From positions 62,001 through 126,000 of the forward strand of contig NZ_WKJP01000004.1 in assembly GCF_009674585.1 (NCBI RefSeq): a DNA stretch of 64,000 nt. The letters are read 5' to 3'. The DNA is from Haloferax marinisediminis. GTDB lineage: Archaea > Halobacteriota > Halobacteria > Halobacteriales > Haloferacaceae. The notes under the pieces were generated by a model. It made no database searches. It was not told the origin of the DNA and saw only the letters and a list, made by a program, of their open reading frames with translations. Both the position numbers and the translations under genes were made by a program. Below, one piece after another: positions 43,355 to 52,257 of this stretch. Positions within the stretch are counted from its first letter, which is position 1. Each line of letters opens with the position of its first letter.

Positions 43355-43453
43355 TTACTCCCTGGCCATGATGCGGTCCACCTCGGCTTCGTGGTGGACG
43401 AAGGGTTCACCACTGGTCTCACAGTACCAGCCACCAACGTGAATCACATCCAC
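43355..43453 (-). pseudogene. Remnant of a sulfatase 3' end
   Basis: The reverse strand reads ETSGEPFVHHEAEVDRIMAR followed by Glu and a stop. The sulfatase at 34219 ends VSGEPFTHHEAAMDQIMAR, then Glu and a stop: about 14 of the last 18 residues are identical and the DNA is nearly so. Only about 24 codons are recognisable; the rest of the gene is missing. It must come from a sulfatase paralogue, not from a shift of the present gene, because several codons differ. Confidence 0.65.
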
Positions 43454-43548
43454 CACAGCAACATCACGTTGATGACGTGTTGGGGAGAACACCAGTTTAC
43501 ATAACATATCTACAGTATTGACAATAAATATCTTTTAAAGAATCTCTG

Positions 43549-43568
43549 AATTTATTAGTTGAGAGACT
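43549..43568. repeat. Shared 20-base intergenic motif, copy A
   Basis: AATTTATTAGTTGAGAGACT, 118 bases before the antiporter start. The same sequence with one change (GAGAGACT to GACAGACT) lies at 49170-49189 upstream of the DUF1254-BASS pair. Both lie in AT-rich promoter regions. Confidence 0.45.
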
Positions 43569-43685
43569 CTCCCTTGACGATGAAATTCTACGGATGTGTG
43601 GCCGATGACCCAGAGATAGTACAGTTGCATCAGACTCACCGGCGTCCGTACGACCATTTAAGATAATGTGAGTTAAGTAACACGT

Positions 43686-45374
43686 ATGGCGGGGGTCGAA
43701 GAGCAGCTGATAGTCCTTCTGTATCTCTTCGCCATCGCCGGTGCTGTCGGTCTCGTAACTGCACGGTTGGCCCAGGTGCAGTACACGACCGGGCTCCTCA
43801 TCGCGGGGTTACTCATCTCGATTATCGGGTCCCCGGTCGAAGTCGAACTCACCTCCGATTTCATCTTGCTGGCTCTACTTCCGGCCTTGATTTTCAACGA
43901 TGCAATCAGAATCAACGTAGAGGCGCTCCGCGAGAACATCGTTCCGATTCTGGCACTCGCAGTCGTTGGCCTCCTCGCATCTATCGGTATCATCGCCATC
44001 GTGGGGCCAGTCGTGTTCGGGTTCTCACTCATCGTCGCTGTACTCTTTGGGGCGATTATCATGCCGACCGACCCCGTCTCGGTGCTCGCCGTCTTCGAAG
44101 ACCTGGGAGTTCCCGAACGACTCAACATTCTCGTCGAAGGGGAGAGCCTCCTGAACGACGGTGTCTCCATCGTGGTCTACTCATCGATTCTCGCAGTCCT
44201 CGTCGAGGCAGAGACCCGAGGTGTCGAAGTCGCTGACTTCGTCACGGTCAGTGCGTTCTTCGCTGAGGTCGGAATCGGAATCCTGGTCGCACTGATTGGT
44301 GGCGCACTCGTCGGCGGTGCAGTCGGATACGTCGCGTACAAAGTCGTCTCGAGAGTGGACGACGAACTGACCGCCGTGGTCATCTCGGTCCTCGCTGCAT
44401 ACGGTGTCTACCTCTTCCTCGACATGCTCGGAAGCAGCGGCGTCATCGGGACACTCACAGCCGGTGTCTTCCTCGCGTCTCGTGTCGGTCAGACGGAGAT
44501 TTCTCCCGAGACAAACTTCACAGTGGAAGCTATCTGGGGGTATGCGGCCTTCATCGCGAACACCATCATCTTCGTCGCCCTCGGAATCATCACCCCCTTC
44601 GACCTTCTCGTAGAATATGCCCCACAAATCGTCGCAGCCATCGTCGTCGTCTTCCTCGCACGAGCCGTCGTCATCTACCCCCTGGTCGGACTCCTCAATC
44701 GGTGGACGGACACTCCCATCTCCCGTGCATACCAGCACATTCTGTCGTGGAGCGGTATCCACGCGTCAGTCTCTATCGCACTCGTCCTCGGTGTGTCCGA
44801 ACAGTTCACCGGACCACTTGCAGAGCAACTCTCAGCGCTCGTCTTCGGCGTCGCTGCCTTCACACTCCTCGTGAATGGTCCCACGATGGGGCGACTCATC
44901 GACAGAGTCGGTATCAGCAAGTCGCGACCGTCCCAGCGACTCTACGAGGCACTCGTCGGCCGACTCCACGGAGTCGACGCCGCACTCGAGACAGCAGAAA
45001 ACCTCCTCGAACGCGACGAGATTCCGACGAGTGTCTTCGAAGACGTCACCGCAGTTTACAAACGCGAGCGTACCGCCCTCACTGCTGGTATCGAGTCGCT
45101 CTTGGACGACCACCCAGACATTCGGGACCACGAAGAACGACTCGGAAAACACCGCATCCTAGTCGCAGAGCATCAGGCGATTTACGAAGCGATAGTTCGA
45201 GGAGAGATAAGCAAGGACATCGGGGAACGCTTACTGGCAGATGTCGAAGTCGAACTCAACCGAATCCTGACAGAAGAGACGGGTGTGGAACGACCAACGC
45301 CAACAGGATTCAAACCCTACTGGCGTGAGCAGCTCGAAAAGGTCGGGCTAGAGGGGTCCGACGACACGAAATAG
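43686..45374 (+). CDS. CPA1-family Na+/H+ antiporter (NhaP-like)
   Basis: The product is 562 residues. About 12 helices run from VLLYLFAIAGAVGLVTARLA to FGVAAFTLLVNGPTMGRLID (residue about 405). The ion-binding region reads VEGESLLNDGVSIVVYSSIL; the Asn-Asp pair in L-N-D-G marks electroneutral CPA1 antiporters. IIMPTDPVSVLAVFEDLGVP, with the T-D-P motif, lies before it. A cytoplasmic C-terminal region of about 155 residues (coiled-coil-rich, HGVDAALETAENLLERDEIP) may regulate it. It exports Na+ in exchange for protons, essential in salt. A TATA box lies 27 bases before the ATG, so the mRNA is leaderless. Confidence 0.92.
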   Translation: MAGVEEQLIVLLYLFAIAGAVGLVTARLAQVQYTTGLLIAGLLISIIGSPVEVELTSDFILLALLPALIFNDAIRINVEALRENIVPILALAVVGLLASIGIIAIVGPVVFGFSLIVAVLFGAIIMPTDPVSVLAVFEDLGVPERLNILVEGESLLNDGVSIVVYSSILAVLVEAETRGVEVADFVTVSAFFAEVGIGILVALIGGALVGGAVGYVAYKVVSRVDDELTAVVISVLAAYGVYLFLDMLGSSGVIGTLTAGVFLASRVGQTEISPETNFTVEAIWGYAAFIANTIIFVALGIITPFDLLVEYAPQIVAAIVVVFLARAVVIYPLVGLLNRWTDTPISRAYQHILSWSGIHASVSIALVLGVSEQFTGPLAEQLSALVFGVAAFTLLVNGPTMGRLIDRVGISKSRPSQRLYEALVGRLHGVDAALETAENLLERDEIPTSVFEDVTAVYKRERTALTAGIESLLDDHPDIRDHEERLGKHRILVAEHQAIYEAIVRGEISKDIGERLLADVEVELNRILTEETGVERPTPTGFKPYWREQLEKVGLEGSDDTK

Positions 45375-45378
45375 ACCG

Positions 45379-45403
45379 CTCGCTGTCGGATAACCGGAGC
45401 GAG
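45379..45403 (+). terminator. Hairpin after the antiporter gene
   Basis: CTCGCT-13 bases-AGCGAG, a 6-base-pair stem starting 5 bases after the stop codon. No T-run follows. Confidence 0.35.
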
Positions 45404-45557
45404 TCAAAGGTCCCCTCAGCACGCTGAATTGCGGAGTCGTTCAGAACCACGAACTGATTCGCATCGATTTGAAAACTAGAACTGTTCAGGGTGTAAGAAC
45501 ACTCACGATGCGTTGAAATCAGATTTAATTAGAATCGGTTAGTATTACTATTTCAAC

Positions 45558-45629
45558 ATGAGTGCGAAATACGCTACGAGACAACCCGAGAGCGGCCGCA
45601 CAGACGAGTGTGAGGAGACCGCCGTATGA
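45558..45629 (+). CDS. Short leader ORF (23 codons) before the frameshifted deiminase-like gene
   Basis: An ATG at 45558, 20 bases after a TATA-like TAGTATTAC, opens a 23-codon frame (starting MSAKYATRQPESGR). Its stop overlaps the ATG of the next gene (ATGA at 45626). The position suggests that the mRNA begins near this ATG and that translation of the main gene is coupled to the leader. Its sequence is not recognised. Confidence 0.4.
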   Translation: MSAKYATRQPESGRTDECEETAV

Positions 45630-46670
45630 GCGACACCAGCCACCCAGAAATCAGCGTGGACTACGAGTACGGCGACCTGAAAGAAGTCATCGTGGGGTAC
45701 CCCGTGATGCGATACCCCGACGCTGAGCACGCGAAGTGGGTCTCGGAGGCGCTCAAAATTCTCCCCCGAGTCCGAGGGTGACAAAGCTCTCGAACGTTCC
45801 GGGAAGCACTCAAAATACGACTTGGACAAGTTCGAACAGATGGAAGCCGAGTGCCAAGCGCTCATCGAAATATTCGACCGATTCGACGTGACTGTCTATC
45901 GAACTGAGGAACTCACAGACGAGATGGTTGCGGCGAACTTCGGCGAGAAGTGGCTCGTGAACGGATATATGACGTCGTACAGCCGTGACCCAATCTTCGT
46001 GGTAGGAGACAACGTTATCGAACTGGCACCAGGTGCGCCGAACCGTCGCGCCGAACTCCTCGCCTATCGAAAACTGCTCTACGACCGTGTGGAGCCGACG
46101 AGTGCGAAGTGGGTGCAAATGCCCATGGCCGACGCCAGAAATTTGACCGACCCCGAGTACACGAAAGAGACGCACGCTGCCCTGGAGGGTGGCGATTTGC
46201 TCGTCCTCGGCAAGACGGTTCTGGTCGGAACGTCACTCAATCCGAAAGTCGGGTCGAGCGCGCTCGGGTTCGAGTGGTTGCGCGACCTGCTCGAACCGCA
46301 GGGCTACACCGTCGAGCGAGTCCGAATCGGCGAGGAGTTCCTGCACTTGGACGTGGTACTGTCGGTTCCACGTGACGGAGTAGCCATCCTGTGTCCTGAC
46401 GCATTCGTCGACGGTATCCCGTCGTACTTCGACGGGTGGGACCTCATCGAAGTCACGAAAGACCAAGCGCAGTTCCTCGCGTGCAACGGGATGCCACTCG
46501 ACCCCGACAATTACATCCTCGGCTACAACGACGTCGAAGACGGCTCGACCGTCCAAGAAGGACTCGAAGAACACGGCATCACAGTCCACCGCATCGCCTA
46601 CGAGAACCACACCGAAGACGGTGGCTCGATTCGGTGTACGTGTCACCCGTTAGTCCGTGAACTCAGCTAG
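45626..46670 (+). pseudogene. Arginine deiminase/amidinotransferase-superfamily gene with a frameshift
   Basis: The first frame reads MSDTSHPEISVDYEYGDLKE to KILP, then RVRG and a stop near 45780. Reading on in another frame restores a long protein (PESEGDKALERSGKHSKYD onward) to the stop at 46670. Skipping one C in the five-C run CTCCCCCGAG (about 45763-45767) joins the two into a protein of about 347 residues. Family motifs lie in the second part: DPIFVVGDNVIELAPGAPNR, HLDVVLSVPRDG, and the catalytic Cys region GGSIRCTCHPLVRE. Intact relatives hydrolyse or transfer amidino groups (arginine deiminase, dimethylarginine hydrolase, glycine amidinotransferase). The break may be real or a sequencing slip in a homopolymer. 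Confidence 0.75.
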
Positions 46671-46785
46671 AGTGAAGCGCGATGCCTTTGCTGGCCGAGC
46701 CCGCTTCAGTGTAGACAGAAGGTGAGTGGCTCAACAACCGATCTCGGTCTCTATGTGAAATATCCCGAGTCCATACGGGATGTTC

Positions 46786-47685
46786 TCACTCGGGCACCAC
46801 CTTCTGGTCTCCACGGTCTCCAAGTACCTCACCAGTATCTTCGGGAGCTTTACTGCGTTTCCCGAGTTCCCCACCTGCGACCATCAGGACCACCAGCATG
46901 ACCAAGGCACCGACGAGTAAGATGGTCACCACGTCCGGGTCCTGAAAGTTCTGTGCTGCGACGACGAGCGCTGCGGAGATGTTCCGCTGACCGGTTCCCA
47001 ACCCCATCACTGACTTCGTATCAGCGGCTGGTCCACCGAGGACGTATCCGAGTCCGAACGAGATGGCGACGAACACTAACAACGCGAGTATCACGCCCGT
47101 TCCGATGACACTGACGAGGTTGTCGAAGTTCAGCACCAACATGAGCACCGTCAGGAAGACTAACGCGACCGTCGACGTTTGCGACATCACGGGTTGTACC
47201 GAGGCGGCGATACCGTCGTATCTAGCCTTCACGACGAGCCCAATTGCCAGCGGAACCAACATGAGTACGATGAGCGAACTGGCGATGTCGAGTGGGTTCA
47301 CTTGGACACCCGGCAGTAACAGCGGGAGGACGAGTGGCACGTAGGCGACCGTCACGACCATCAAGAGTACCATCAATCCAACCCCGAATGCGATGTTGCC
47401 TTTGGCTACTTCCACGAGTTTCGGAAGGAACGGCGCTCCAGCAGCAGTCGCGAGGAGGATAATTCCGACCGATTGTCCTTCAGAGAGTGGGAACACGAAG
47501 ACGAGAACGTAGGCGACGATCGGCACTAACACGAAGTTGGCTGCCAATGCTTTGGCAACCAAACTCGCGTTTCTCAAGGGCTCGAGAATCTGTGAGATGG
47601 TTAGACTCAGTCCCATCGCGAGCATACTCGTCACGACGAAGACGAGAACCGACAGGGTTGCCAGTGATTCGAGGACGACTGCCAT
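46786..47685 (-). CDS. BASS-family transporter (second copy)
   Basis: The product is 299 residues with nine or ten helices. It opens VVLESLATLSVLVFVVTSML, with crossing-motif elements GIILLATAAGAPFLPKLVEV and MGLGTGQRNISAALVVAAQN (Q-R-N-I) matching the family pattern of the copy at 42249 (LAPGAPFIPRLV and AARNIG). The acidic C-terminal tail is cytoplasmic. An AGGAGTGA site at the end of the upstream DUF1254 gene lies 7 bases before the ATG, so the two are translated as a coupled pair. The transported organic anion is unknown. Confidence 0.8.
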   Translation of the reverse strand: MAVVLESLATLSVLVFVVTSMLAMGLSLTISQILEPLRNASLVAKALAANFVLVPIVAYVLVFVFPLSEGQSVGIILLATAAGAPFLPKLVEVAKGNIAFGVGLMVLLMVVTVAYVPLVLPLLLPGVQVNPLDIASSLIVLMLVPLAIGLVVKARYDGIAASVQPVMSQTSTVALVFLTVLMLVLNFDNLVSVIGTGVILALLVFVAISFGLGYVLGGPAADTKSVMGLGTGQRNISAALVVAAQNFQDPDVVTILLVGALVMLVVLMVAGGELGKRSKAPEDTGEVLGDRGDQKVVPE

Positions 47686-47691
47686 CGGTCT

Positions 47692-49095
47692 TCACTCCTT
47701 TTGGATAGTGGGCATCTCGTACGAGCCATCGATGAGCGACCAGTGCGGGCCATAGAACCGCGCGGTAAACCGGAATCCCTCAGCGGGAGCGGGGAGCCAG
47801 TTCTTTGCTTTGTCGGGGTCGGTCGGCTTGTCGTGCTGGACGTAGATGACGAGTTCGTTGTTTTCGACGTGCAGCAGCCCAGCGTCTAGCATGAAGCTGT
47901 TGATACTGTAGCGGTCGAGTTCGTTGTGGACGAAGTACCCTTCAGCGTCGTATATCGGAATCGACCAGAACTGCGTGACTGGCGGCAGGTTATCGAGGTC
48001 GAACGTGATCGTGTATCTGTTCGACCCGTGTAACTGCTTCCCATCTGAACCAGTAAACGCGAACGCGGCAGTGTGTGAGCCAACCCAGTCGGGTCCCGCC
48101 CAGCCAAAGTCGGCCAATACGGCCCGGCTCATCCAGTCTGTCTGGAAGTCACCAGAGACCTGAATGACTCCCCACCCGTTCATATCGGCCAACTGTTCAC
48201 GGCCGGTGTTTTTGACGTTCTCGAACCCCTTTTTGAACCCGCTAGTGAGTCCGTTCCGCGTGTCACTATCGAGGCTATCCCAGTCGAACTGTGTTCCGGA
48301 GGCAACTCCGACGCGTTCTAACCGCTCGAGCATCGCACTCTCTCTCAGTGAATCTCCGAGTAGTGGCATGCTCGGGTCGTTCAAGACGAGGGAGAGGAAC
48401 GTGAAAAAGTCCTCAGCGGTCTGTTTTTCTACCTGTCGAGCAGTGAGTTCACTCATTCGTGGGAAGGTCTCGTAGTCGCCGGGGACGACTGATTGTTCTT
48501 CACGTGGCACCCCTGAGTGACCGTTTGCAAGCCACTCGCTGAGTGGCGTGATGGTCGTCTCGGCCTGTAGTTCGTTGATGTGGGCGATTTCGTCCTCGTC
48601 GGTCGGGTCGTGCAGGGCATACCGGACGTTCGCGAACGCAGTCTTCGTGGGTGCCCAGACGACGTCGGTCGTGACGAAGTCACTCGGAACCTCACCGTCG
48701 TAATCCCCCGGTAGTATCAGGTACGACCGAGCGTCGGTCCCGTTGAACTGGTTGCCGGCGTAGAGAAAATACGTCCCATACTGGCTCATCAACTGCAACG
48801 AAAAGTATCGGTCCGTCACTTCAGGCATCTCGATGACGAGGGGTTCGTCCTGTAAGTCGAGGAACGCTGTCGCATAGAGAGTGGTCGCGTTCGGCGTGAC
48901 GACTGCATCGAAGTCGGCCGTTATTGGTTGGCCATCGTTGATGATACACCAGCGATTGACACCAGTGTAGACGTTACTCCCCTCGTTTTGGGTGTAATTG
49001 AAACGTGTCTCGTAGAAGATGACCTGCTGGAGGCCGTAGAGGTATGCGTCTTCAGCAATCGATTCTACATCAGGGGCGACATTGGTCATAGCCAT
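47692..49095 (-). CDS. DUF1254/DUF1214 domain protein
   Basis: The product is 467 residues. It opens with the DUF1254 N-terminal domain: AEDAYLYGLQQVIFYETRFN, DAVVTPNATTLYATAFLDLQ, VIEMPEVTDRYFSLQLMSQY. It continues to the DUF1214 C-terminal domain: NRYTITFDLDNLPPVTQFWS, IPIYDAEGYFVHNELDRYSI, VENNELVIYVQHDKPTDPDK. The family is widespread in bacteria and found in some archaea, with no established activity. No signal peptide is visible here, although many bacterial relatives are secreted. GGAGTGA (reverse of 49102-49108) lies 6 bases before the ATG at 49095. It leads the pair with the BASS-family transporter. Confidence 0.87.
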   Translation of the reverse strand: MAMTNVAPDVESIAEDAYLYGLQQVIFYETRFNYTQNEGSNVYTGVNRWCIINDGQPITADFDAVVTPNATTLYATAFLDLQDEPLVIEMPEVTDRYFSLQLMSQYGTYFLYAGNQFNGTDARSYLILPGDYDGEVPSDFVTTDVVWAPTKTAFANVRYALHDPTDEDEIAHINELQAETTITPLSEWLANGHSGVPREEQSVVPGDYETFPRMSELTARQVEKQTAEDFFTFLSLVLNDPSMPLLGDSLRESAMLERLERVGVASGTQFDWDSLDSDTRNGLTSGFKKGFENVKNTGREQLADMNGWGVIQVSGDFQTDWMSRAVLADFGWAGPDWVGSHTAAFAFTGSDGKQLHGSNRYTITFDLDNLPPVTQFWSIPIYDAEGYFVHNELDRYSINSFMLDAGLLHVENNELVIYVQHDKPTDPDKAKNWLPAPAEGFRFTARFYGPHWSLIDGSYEMPTIQKE

Positions 49096-49562
49096 ACGTG
49101 ATCACTCCACCAGAGTACGCGAGGCGTACGTCAGGAGAATATACAGACGATGGGAACACTATTAATTTCAATTTATTAGTTGACAGACTGACAGAGAATC
49201 CAACGTGTCGGCGTTCGTCGTTTTGCCTTCGTGTGGTGAACCGCTCGTGTCGTGGATTAGCTCTGTCATACAGAACGCTAATTTTCACACGATGTTGTCC
49301 ATCACCCGCCTCGTTATGTCGTGAATAACCGATATTCTACAACTGTTAACTGTGTCCTGTCGAGGGACACCCAGACCACATCGACTGGGAACCAGCATTC
49401 TGTCTGCCCATAACCAAACTCCTCCAAACGTAACATTCACCAAGACCTGTCTATGACCCCCTCCAGTGATTCAGATACTGTATTTCGTCCTTCGGCGACT
49501 CCGATCGACCCAGCCGGTTCGCACCGGAACGCGGCAGCGACTACTCGGCCAAGGGTCAGACG
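49096..49562 (+). other. Divergent gap between the DUF1254 gene and the stalk protein gene
   Basis: About 470 bases. It holds the 20-base motif at 49170 and a TATA-like TCTGTATATTC (reverse of 49137-49147) that could serve the DUF1254 gene. No reading frame with haloarchaeal composition was found. Confidence 0.45.
49170..49189. repeat. Shared 20-base intergenic motif, copy B
   Basis: AATTTATTAGTTGACAGACT, 19 of 20 bases identical to the copy at 43549. It lies 75 bases upstream of the DUF1254 start, in the opposite orientation relative to that gene. Confidence 0.45.
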
Positions 49563-52055
49563 ATGAGGTCGTTGCGACGACTCCTCGTAGTCGTGATCGC
49601 CTTGATGCTGGTCATCCCGACAGGGATGAATGGCGCCCTTGCGCAACACGATGGCACGTCTGTCTACGCTGTCGAGCAGGGCGGGATGTGCTACACCGCC
49701 GAAGCGCTCGGTGACGGAAGCGAATCCGTCGAATCGTTCTACGACTACCGTAGCAACGAGACATCACCGTCTGGGATTTTCTCGTCGTACGGAACAGGCT
49801 ATCTCCAAGAGAACCAAGTGAGTAGTATCTTCTTCTACCACGGTTCAGAGGGCGTCAGTCTCGTCATCCTCCACGACGAACTCGGTGACGCCCCGTACGC
49901 AGGGACAGTGACATTCACCATCGACGGTCTTCCGTCGGGGGACGGCTGGGTCGTCCAAGACGACTACTACGCAGGCGGGAACCAAGACGACGACTGGATC
50001 ATAAGTGGTTCGACAGCGAAAATCGACTGGAAGTGGGCAGGCAACCGAAGTGACGGTGGTGCCTACCGCGGATTCGAGAACCTCCAAGCCGGCGACGTCG
50101 TCTCGATTACCCCAGAGTTCAACGAGGAAGCAGACCACTGGAACGACTGGCCATGGACCGGAGGAAACAACCGCACCAGCGAGTTCCGACTCATCCACGC
50201 AAACCAGAGCACAGTCACCCTCGACATGAGTCAGGACGTCAGCATAAGCGCGGGTCCATGTGAAGAACCAACTCCAACGCCGACGCCAACCCCGACACCG
50301 ACCCCAACGCCGACGCCGACACCAACTCCAACCCCAACCCCAACTCCAACTCCAACCCCAACGCCAACCCCAACTCCAACCCCAACGCCAACCCCAACTC
50401 CAACCCCAACACCGACACCGACACCGACCCCAACCCCAACCCCAACTCCAACTCCAACCCCAACCCCAACTCCAACCCCAACTCCAACTCCAACTCCAAC
50501 TCCAACTCCAACCCCAACCCCGACTCCAACTCCAACGCCAACCCCAACTCCAACGCCAACCCCAACTCCAACCCCAACACCGACACCGACACCGACCCCA
50601 ACACCAACACCAACGCCGACCGCGACGCCAACCCCAACTCCAACCCCAACTCCGACACCGACCCCAACACCAACACCAACGCCGACCGCGACGCCAACCC
50701 CAACTCCAACCCCAACTCCGACACCGACTCCGACGCCGACGCCGACCCCCACCCCAACGCCAGAACCGACTCCGACCTCGACCCCGCGTAGCAGCGGTGG
50801 AGGCGGTGGCGGAGGCGGTGGAGGCGGCAGCAGTAGCTCCAGTAGTGGAGGGTCGTCGTCGCCGTCGGCGAAGACGCAGACGACAGAAGTGACCGAGACA
50901 CACGTGCAATACGACGTGACTGGCGCCAGAGGCGGAGACCCAATCAAGTTCAGACCCCCGTCATCGATGGCTGGAGAGTCTGGTACAGAGATCCGTGAGA
51001 TCACGGTTACGCTGTCACGGTCCACGCGCTCGTTCAGCATGGACGTGAGAGGGTTCACAGAGAAACCCAGAGACGTCGAAGAAGTCGACTCCGTCGACGA
51101 CACAGTGCTCTACCTAGAAATAGAGGGAGACGAGACGATGGACGAGTATCTGGAAGAGGCCACCGTGGTCTTCACGCTCTCGAAGAGCGACCTGGATGCC
51201 CGGGGGACGTCTCCCGAGAACGTCGCACTCTATCGGTACCACAACGGAACGTGGGAACAACTCGAGACGAGCCTGCTGCGAGAGAACGATGGTCGGTACG
51301 TGATGGAAGCCACCACGCCCGGGACGTCCTACTTCGCGGTTGGGATTCGTCAACCGGTACTGTCCGTCTCGGACATCTCCACAGACACGAACGTGGTAGT
51401 TGACGAGACAACGTCTCTCTCCGCCGACGTCACCAACACAGGACGTGCAGATGGGAACGTCACAGTCGACCTCACAGTCGATGGCGACGTGGTATCGAAC
51501 CAAACAGTGGCAGTGGCGTCTGGCGAATCGCAGACCGTCACCTTCGACTACCGGTTCGACACCGCCGGGACGTACGTCGTCACAATCGGGGAGTCGAGTA
51601 CAGAAGTCGTCGTGGGTGAACCGAACCCGACCCTCAGTCTCGCAGACTTGAAGGCGGATGCAACGACCATCGGACCGGGCGAGAGTGTCACCCTCATCGC
51701 GACGGTCACCAACACCGGTGACCAAGAGGGTACGTACACCCTCACGTTCGAAGCGTTCGATAGCGTCGTCGAGACGAGAACCGTCTCCGTCTCCGGCGGA
51801 CAGACGGAAGTCGTCACGTTCGAACAGACCATCGACTCGCCTGGCGAGTATACTCTCACAGTCAACGGCGAGGCCATCACCGTGAACGTGGAAGAAGGGA
51901 AATCTAAGTTCGGTACAACAGTGCCCGAACGGACTGGTCAGGACGACCCTACTGAATCGAGTGGGTTAAACTACGGCCTGTTGGCCATTATGTGGGTCCT
52001 CGTGGTCATCGTCATCGCCGCCGTCGGCATCCGTCACCGCTCGCGGGACCGCTGA
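49563..52055 (+). CDS. Surface-anchored protein with Thr-Pro stalk, PGF-pre-PGF and two CARDB domains
   Basis: The product is 830 residues. The Sec signal is [20 protein letters not shown], ending near ALAQ (residue about 28). The N-terminal domain to about residue 234 is Trp/Tyr-rich and unassigned. A (Thr-Pro)n stalk of about 170 residues follows, then a run of eleven Gly and Ser. The PGF-pre-PGF domain ([19 protein letters not shown] to GTSYFAVGI) follows, then two CARDB-type beta domains ([40 protein letters not shown]). The C-terminus has a membrane helix ([20 protein letters not shown]) and basic tail but no Pro-Gly-Phe sorting signal. The stalk threonines are likely glycosylated. It holds the N-terminal domain away from the cell surface. 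Confidence 0.85.
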   Translation: MRSLRRLLVVVIALMLVIPTGMNGALAQHDGTSVYAVEQGGMCYTAEALGDGSESVESFYDYRSNETSPSGIFSSYGTGYLQENQVSSIFFYHGSEGVSLVILHDELGDAPYAGTVTFTIDGLPSGDGWVVQDDYYAGGNQDDDWIISGSTAKIDWKWAGNRSDGGAYRGFENLQAGDVVSITPEFNEEADHWNDWPWTGGNNRTSEFRLIHANQSTVTLDMSQDVSISAGPCEEPTPTPTPTPTPTPTPTPTPTPTPTPTPTPTPTPTPTPTPTPTPTPTPTPTPTPTPTPTPTPTPTPTPTPTPTPTPTPTPTPTPTPTPTPTPTPTPTPTPTPTPTPTPTPTPTPTPTPTATPTPTPTPTPTPTPTPTPTPTATPTPTPTPTPTPTPTPTPTPTPTPEPTPTSTPRSSGGGGGGGGGGGSSSSSSGGSSSPSAKTQTTEVTETHVQYDVTGARGGDPIKFRPPSSMAGESGTEIREITVTLSRSTRSFSMDVRGFTEKPRDVEEVDSVDDTVLYLEIEGDETMDEYLEEATVVFTLSKSDLDARGTSPENVALYRYHNGTWEQLETSLLRENDGRYVMEATTPGTSYFAVGIRQPVLSVSDISTDTNVVVDETTSLSADVTNTGRADGNVTVDLTVDGDVVSNQTVAVASGESQTVTFDYRFDTAGTYVVTIGESSTEVVVGEPNPTLSLADLKADATTIGPGESVTLIATVTNTGDQEGTYTLTFEAFDSVVETRTVSVSGGQTEVVTFEQTIDSPGEYTLTVNGEAITVNVEEGKSKFGTTVPERTGQDDPTESSGLNYGLLAIMWVLVVIVIAAVGIRHRSRDR
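50268..50787 (+). repeat. Thr-Pro codon repeat with a perfect 66-base tandem duplication
   Basis: About 86 copies of the six-base unit ACN-CCN, with varied third bases. Within it a 66-base unit (50591-50656) is followed immediately by an identical copy (50657-50722), preserving the frame (22 codons). It contains the only Thr-Ala-Thr breaks (ACC-GCG-ACG). Recent slippage or unequal crossing-over is the likely cause. Confidence 0.85.
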
Positions 52056-52257
52056 CCGAGACAGCCAACCCACCCATCTCCCAGTTCTCACTGTTCTCGG
52101 CGTTCACTGGTTCTTTCATGGCGTCGATTCGTACTTCCCTGAGCGAGAGCACACGACAATTGTTAACACACGTCGTCGCGTATTTCTAGGGTTGTACTCG
52201 CTTCGGTGAGAAGAGAGACACAGAGCACCGAGTCGGGTTCGACGAGGGAGGGAGACG

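Larger units (their letters stand above)
43167..43685 (+). other. Gap holding a sulfatase remnant, a shared 20-base motif and a promoter
   Basis: About 520 bases. It contains the reverse-strand sulfatase 3' remnant (43355-43453), the 20-base motif at 43549 that recurs at 49170, and a TATA-like CATTTAAG (43655-43662) 27 bases before the antiporter ATG. The segment 43497-43560 is AT-rich. Confidence 0.5.

Noticed and set aside
50268-50787. Possible CRISPR array because of dense short repeats
   Set aside because: The repeats are six-base codon pairs inside an open frame and lack unique spacers; they encode Thr-Pro.
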